From NCBI RefSeq assembly GCF_006228105.1, contig NZ_VDHH01000017.1: 16,579 nt of DNA; one strand, given 5' to 3'. Below the pieces are notes generated by a model, which saw nothing but the letters and a program-made list of their open reading frames with translations, did no database searches and was not told the origin of the DNA. The DNA comes from Chelonobacter sp006228105 (GTDB lineage: Bacteria; Pseudomonadota; Gammaproteobacteria; Enterobacterales; Pasteurellaceae). The position numbers and the translations under genes are program-made. This document shows, one piece after another, positions 14,090 to 16,579 of this stretch; position 1 is the first letter of the stretch; every line of letters begins with the position of its first letter.

Positions 14090-14118
14090 TTGTTTTTCTA
14101 TAATGAAAAAACTACAAT
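14090..14118 (+). promoter_or_regulatory. Promoter-like sequence for the plus-strand RNA at 14125
   Basis: TTGTTT (14090-14095), 17-bp spacer, TACAAT (14113-14118), with a start near 14125. A perfect TATAAT at 14099-14104 is an alternative -10 but lacks a good -35. Confidence 0.45.
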
Positions 14119-14124
14119 AGAGTT

Positions 14125-14207
14125 ATAAATGGATCGGGGGTGCTCGGTCGGCGCTATGGTCTTGGTGGTTTCATCGAGACCTTTCGCTTTTATAAGAAGC
14201 TATTTTT
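14125..14207 (+). ncRNA. Candidate structured small RNA (unidentified)
   Basis: Bases 14131-14180 contain 31 G or C of 50, in an otherwise AT-rich stretch. Read on the plus strand, GGUCUUGGUG (14158-14167) and CAUCGAGACC (14172-14181) pair over all 10 positions around the loop GUUU, using two G-U wobbles. On the minus strand those two wobbles become C-A mismatches. A 5' stem can form in two ways (14132-14136 with 14145-14149, or 14140-14143 with 14151-14154). The end is GCUUU (14186-14190) with GAAGC (14196-14200), then UAUUUUU (14201-14207), a weak terminator. It does not resemble 6S, tmRNA, RNase P, SRP RNA or FnrS. It could also be the mRNA of the small ORF at 14129, or a leader. It is divergent from nrdD and ends at the DUF3800 stop codon. 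Confidence 0.4.
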
Positions 14208-14233
14208 ATGGAAAATGCTTTAACCCTTTTTGA
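14129..14233 (+). CDS. Possible 34-residue small protein overlapping the candidate RNA
   Basis: ATG at 14129 to TGA at 14231-14233. The product starts MDRGCSVGAMVLVVSSRPF and ends YGKCFNPF, with a hydrophobic middle part. Only AGAG lies upstream as a ribosome binding site. It crosses the GC-rich hairpin and overlaps the 3' end of the DUF3800 gene on the other strand by 28 nt. No family is recognised. The open frame may be chance. Confidence 0.2.
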   Translation: MDRGCSVGAMVLVVSSRPFAFIRSYFYGKCFNPF

Positions 14234-14964
14234 TCGAATTGCTCGCCAACACTGCACCTGCCACCTTCACAGTAAAATTTATTCTTTAAAACATCAAATG
14301 CGCGGCTTGCTTGTTGAGGATTCAATATATAACGACCTATTGGTCTGGCAACCAAATCTGCTAGTTGTAAGCCTGTGGAATTACTACTCTTTGAAACGAT
14401 TTTAATTTTAAAAGGTAGCGGTTTTTGAAATTTATTTTCACCGTGGCATATTTTTAGAAATTCTAATTCTAGCTCTCTATCCTCTTTTTTACCACGGCTT
14501 TCAACCGCGACAAAAGTAGTTAAATTCGCCTGATTTTTCTCACAAATAAAATCATATAATGTTTCTAAACAATGTTTTAGTGAAAAGTGATAAGGATTGT
14601 TTTCTTGCATTTGTGATGAGAGTTTATGCTTTTCAATTACGCAGGCAGCAAGAATAAAGTTAACATTATTAATTAATTCAGATAATTGATTTAAAAAGAG
14701 ATCTTTATCAGAGCGGCTGGTGAAAATATTAAAATCTCCTTTTTCTTTAATAATTTCATGCTCATGTAAAATAACAAGATCATGCCCGAAATAGTCGAAT
14801 TTTAATTTTTGTAATTTGGGCACAACATGACTTAAATAATGTTGTTTATAAAAAATACAAAATGCCAATACAAAAACCGGATAATTACGATCGATAGATT
14901 GTAAGCTGTGATCACCGCTTTCATCAACATAAACAATAAAATCACTGTACTTTTTATTCAACAT
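14206..14964 (-). CDS. DUF3800 domain protein (RNase H-like fold)
   Basis: 252 residues. The N-terminal VYVDESGD (residues 12-18) is the DUF3800 hallmark. Other conserved acidic positions are E68 (LHEHEI), E155 (VESRGKKEDREL) and D203 (STGLQLADLVARPIGRY). The order D14, E68, E155, D203 fits an RNase H-like metal-binding nuclease site; this assignment is inference, and the family's function is not established. DUF3800 genes are common in accessory DNA. The gene is much more AT-rich than its neighbours (14641-14700 has 15 G+C of 60; 13021-13080 in nrdD has 37) and holds no USS, both signs of recent transfer. GTGGA lies seven bases before the ATG. No partner protein gene is adjacent; the only other element next to it is the candidate RNA at its 3' side. 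Confidence 0.8.
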   Translation of the reverse strand: MLNKKYSDFIVYVDESGDHSLQSIDRNYPVFVLAFCIFYKQHYLSHVVPKLQKLKFDYFGHDLVILHEHEIIKEKGDFNIFTSRSDKDLFLNQLSELINNVNFILAACVIEKHKLSSQMQENNPYHFSLKHCLETLYDFICEKNQANLTTFVAVESRGKKEDRELELEFLKICHGENKFQKPLPFKIKIVSKSSNSTGLQLADLVARPIGRYILNPQQASRAFDVLKNKFYCEGGRCSVGEQFDQKGLKHFP

Positions 14965-15000
14965 ATTTTATTCCACTAAATTATCGTTATGAGAACAATT

Positions 15001-15294
15001 TTATATTGTTATTAATAATTTTACCACACTCGGTATGATTTTCGGCTCAGGGATAAAAACTTGTTTATGTCGGTTGAGTTCGCCTTTTTCCAAAATAATA
15101 CTGCTTTTGGCGACTTTGAACTGTTTGGCGAGAAATTTCAGCAGGTGGGCATTGGCTTGTCCGTCAACGGGTGGGGCGGTGATGCTGATTTTCAGTTCAC
15201 CGTCATGCAAGCCGATAATTTGGTCTTTGCTGGCTTTGGGTTGCAGCACAATTTTCAGCCGCAACCCGTTTTCGCATAGTGTTATGGCGGACAC
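15001..15294 (-). CDS. yggU: YggU-family (DUF167) protein
   Basis: 97 residues from a GTG at 15292-15294, which gives the expected VSAIT start and E. coli length. The GTG at 15312 would overlap yggT. Family motifs are LQPKASKDQIIGLHDGELK, APPVDGQANAHLLKFLAK and ILEKGELNRHKQ. The function is unknown. It starts 2 nt after the yggT stop with no strong ribosome binding site, so translational coupling to yggT is likely. The C-terminus is AT-rich (KLLITI), next to the DUF3800 gene. Confidence 0.92.
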   Translation of the reverse strand: MSAITLCENGLRLKIVLQPKASKDQIIGLHDGELKISITAPPVDGQANAHLLKFLAKQFKVAKSSIILEKGELNRHKQVFIPEPKIIPSVVKLLITI

Positions 15295-15296
15295 GG

Positions 15297-15845
15297 TTAT
15301 GCCAACACCCACAGCGAACCGAAAAAATCCAGCAGCAGGTTGTTGCCTAAAATCAGGATAAATGCCAATGCCATCACGGAAAAATCGATCATGCCGGTTT
15401 TTGGCAAAATTTTACGAATCGGCGCCAGCAGCGGCTCGGTAATGCGGTACAGTTGATATTCTAATGGATGATTGCCTTGGGAAAACCAACTCATCACCGC
15501 ACGGATTAAAATGGCCCAGAAGATAATCTCGCCAAAGGCTTTGATCACCGCTAAGCCACCGATGATAGCGAATTGCCATAAACTGGCGCCTTCAAAACTA
15601 CCGATTAATAGCGGATATTTCAGCATATTGATCACAAATGCCAGCACTAACGCAGCAAAATCAATATTTTTTCGGGTCGGGATCAGTTTGCGCAACGGTG
15701 CTAATACCGGTTGGGTCAGCTTGACTACGGCTTGTGACAGCGGGCTGTAAAAATCCACTTGGCAATATTGGAACCAAGCGCGCAATATCAGAATAAAAGT
15801 ATAAAGCCCCACCACGGTTTGTACTAAAAATTGTAATGTGTTCAT
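15297..15845 (-). CDS. yggT: YggT-family integral membrane protein
   Basis: 182 residues (E. coli YggT 188). The protein is an internal duplication: each half has a membrane segment, a short loop and a TQPVLAPLRKLIP-type motif (residues 44-56 and 136-148), then IDF and another membrane segment. That makes about four membrane spans. The role of YggT is not well defined; it has been linked to osmotic or potassium stress. AGGA lies five bases before the ATG. It forms a pair with yggU. An inverted USS hairpin separates it from yggL upstream. Confidence 0.93.
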   Translation of the reverse strand: MNTLQFLVQTVVGLYTFILILRAWFQYCQVDFYSPLSQAVVKLTQPVLAPLRKLIPTRKNIDFAALVLAFVINMLKYPLLIGSFEGASLWQFAIIGGLAVIKAFGEIIFWAILIRAVMSWFSQGNHPLEYQLYRITEPLLAPIRKILPKTGMIDFSVMALAFILILGNNLLLDFFGSLWVLA

Positions 15846-15865
15846 GAGAATCCTTTAAATAGCAA

Positions 15866-15888
15866 AAGTGCGGTCTGAAAACCGCACT
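15866..15888 (-). terminator. Inverted USS pair acting as a hairpin terminator after yggL
   Basis: AGTGCGGT (15867-15874) and ACCGCACT (15881-15888) form an 8-bp stem around CTGAAA. On the minus strand the stem is followed by a short T-run (CACTTTTGC). USS pairs used this way are well known in Haemophilus. The right arm lacks the last USS base (ACCGCACTA). Confidence 0.65.
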
Positions 15889-15904
15889 ATATTAGATAGG
15901 ATTA

Positions 15905-15929
15905 AATCGGAAAAATTCAAGTTCCGATT
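15905..15929 (-). terminator. Second hairpin just past the yggL stop
   Basis: AATCGGAA (15905-15912) and TTCCGATT (15922-15929) form a perfect 8-bp stem with a 9-nt loop. The tail on the minus strand (TAATCCTATC) is not a good T-tract, so it is either a weak terminator or a 3' stabilising hairpin working with the USS pair. Confidence 0.45.
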
Positions 15930-15933
15930 GATA

Positions 15934-16272
15934 TTATTGAATTGGGTAGTCCCACCAAATATCAAACAATTCACTAGTTTCAACTTGCTGTAGTTGGTTA
16001 TCCTTCAACCACTGTGCTACCAAAGTGCGGTGTGAGTCGTTGCAGTTGCCGATATTTTCCAAACAAACCAAGCCTTCCCAATTGAGATAGCCGCTGCCTT
16101 CATAGGCTAAACCATTCGGTTTAATTACTTCGGCGATAAAACGATCTAGTGTTGCGTCAATCGCTTCTACTGATGTGTTGTCGGCAAACTGCCAGCGCAC
16201 CACAAAACCTAACTCTTGGAATTCGCCTAAGTGCATTTTTTTACGTTGTCTGCGGTTACGTTGAATAGCCAT
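15934..16272 (-). CDS. yggL: YggL-family (DUF469) protein
   Basis: 112 residues from the ATG at 16270-16272, with AAGGA seven bases upstream; an extension to 16329 would run into trmB. The family pattern is complete: RRQRKKMHLGEFQELGF at the N-terminus, GSGYLNWEGLVC in the middle and the ending SELFDIWWDYP. YggL is a small ribosome-associated protein in E. coli. It follows trmB after 29 nt, the same order as in E. coli. USS at 16023. Confidence 0.94.
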   Translation of the reverse strand: MAIQRNRRQRKKMHLGEFQELGFVVRWQFADNTSVEAIDATLDRFIAEVIKPNGLAYEGSGYLNWEGLVCLENIGNCNDSHRTLVAQWLKDNQLQQVETSELFDIWWDYPIQ

Positions 16273-16301
16273 ACTCTTTTCCTTTTTCTGGTTGAATAAA
16301 C

Positions 16302-16579
16302 TTATTGATAGATAAAATAAAGATCCCAAACGCCGTGACCGAGCCGCTGTCCGCGTTGTTCAAATTTGGTTAGTGGGCGGAAATCCGGTCGTGGGATATA
16401 GTCATTGGTTGCCGATTGATTTTGCAATTTTGCGTTATTTTGTAAGGTTTCCAGCATATGCTCGGCATAGTTCTGCCAGTCGGTTGCCATATGAATAAAC
16501 GCACCGCACTTTAGCTTTTGCTGAATAGTGTGGATAAACGCCGGCTGCACAATCCGCCGTTTATGATGTTTGGCTTTCG
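16302..16579 (-). CDS. trmB: tRNA (guanine-N7)-methyltransferase TrmB, C-terminal part
   Basis: The frame is open from the window edge (first full codon 16577-16575) to the TAA at 16302-16304, giving 91 visible residues; the N-terminus is outside. TrmB makes m7G46 in tRNA variable loops. KAKHHKRRIVQPAF, GAFIHMATDWQNYAEHML and PRPDFRPLTKFEQRGQRLG are the well-conserved C-terminal motifs, with the last holding the tRNA-contacting TKFEQRG. A GTG at 16550 is an internal codon, not the start. USS at 16503. It likely leads a unit with yggL. Confidence 0.95.
   Translation of the reverse strand, partial: KAKHHKRRIVQPAFIHTIQQKLKCGAFIHMATDWQNYAEHMLETLQNNAKLQNQSATNDYIPRPDFRPLTKFEQRGQRLGHGVWDLYFIYQ

Larger units (their letters stand above)
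245..16511. repeat. DNA uptake signal sequences, 23 exact copies of the 9-bp core
   Basis: Core AAGTGCGGT on plus at 245, 664, 1355, 3093, 3418, 4704, 5488, 9961, 11316, 11538, 15866 and 16023. Complement ACCGCACTT at 1296, 1961, 3256, 6034, 7383, 7805, 9469, 11121, 12343, 12644 and 16503. All positions are the first base. These are the sequences bound by the Haemophilus-type competence machinery. No copy is found between 12653 and 15865, a gap of about 3.2 kb covering the start of nrdD, the DUF3800 gene, yggU and yggT. Confidence 0.95.

Noticed and set aside
1..16579. CRISPR array, insertion sequence, integrase or prophage genes
   Set aside because: No regularly spaced repeats, no transposase or integrase motifs and no phage structural genes were seen. 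The DUF3800 islet lacks recognisable mobility genes or flanking repeats.

Overview
The window is chromosomal DNA from a member of the Pasteurellaceae. The clearest sign is the Haemophilus-type DNA uptake signal sequence (USS, core AAGTGCGGT): I counted 23 exact copies on the two strands, against well under one expected by chance. Gene content is gammaproteobacterial (rep, ychJ, rpsP-rimM-trmD-rplS, ybaN, ushA, dsbD, nrdDG, yggTU, yggL, trmB). Protein-coding DNA is GC-richer than I would expect for Haemophilus influenzae, so an Aggregatibacter-like organism is my best guess. This is inference from composition, not a database match.

Layout. Positions 1-92 hold the tail of a Gfo/Idh/MocA oxidoreductase (probably inositol 2-dehydrogenase). 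After it come an intergenic stretch with two copies of a short palindrome, a terminator, and ychJ on the minus strand. Positions 912-1278 are a minus-strand tRNA operon (Ser-GCT, then two identical Arg-ACG) with a near-consensus promoter. Then come rep and an upstream YceK/YidQ-like lipoprotein gene (3 nt apart, minus), a divergent small membrane protein gene, and a nitroreductase gene. Positions 5018-7119 are the ribosomal protein/RNA modification operon rpsP-rimM-trmD-rplS, with promoter, attenuator-like leader hairpin and terminator. ybaN (with a Fur-like box), ushA and dsbD run on the plus strand from 7161 to 11284. nrdD-nrdG (minus) encode the anaerobic ribonucleotide reductase and its activase. 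trmB-yggL and yggT-yggU (minus) close the window.

The most informative regulatory region lies upstream of nrdD. It has two NrdR boxes whose centres are exactly 31 bp apart, and an FNR-type site immediately upstream of them. This fits repression when deoxynucleotides are plentiful and activation without oxygen.

The least ordinary part is 14090-14964. An AT-rich DUF3800 gene, free of USS, sits between nrdD and yggU. Its 3' end abuts a GC-rich, plus-strand element with its own promoter-like sequence, a 10-bp wobble-paired hairpin and a weak terminator-like end. Its pairing works only in the plus-strand RNA, so I propose a small structured RNA; a 34-codon ORF in the same stretch is the main alternative. 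No transposase, CRISPR array, rRNA or prophage gene was recognised.
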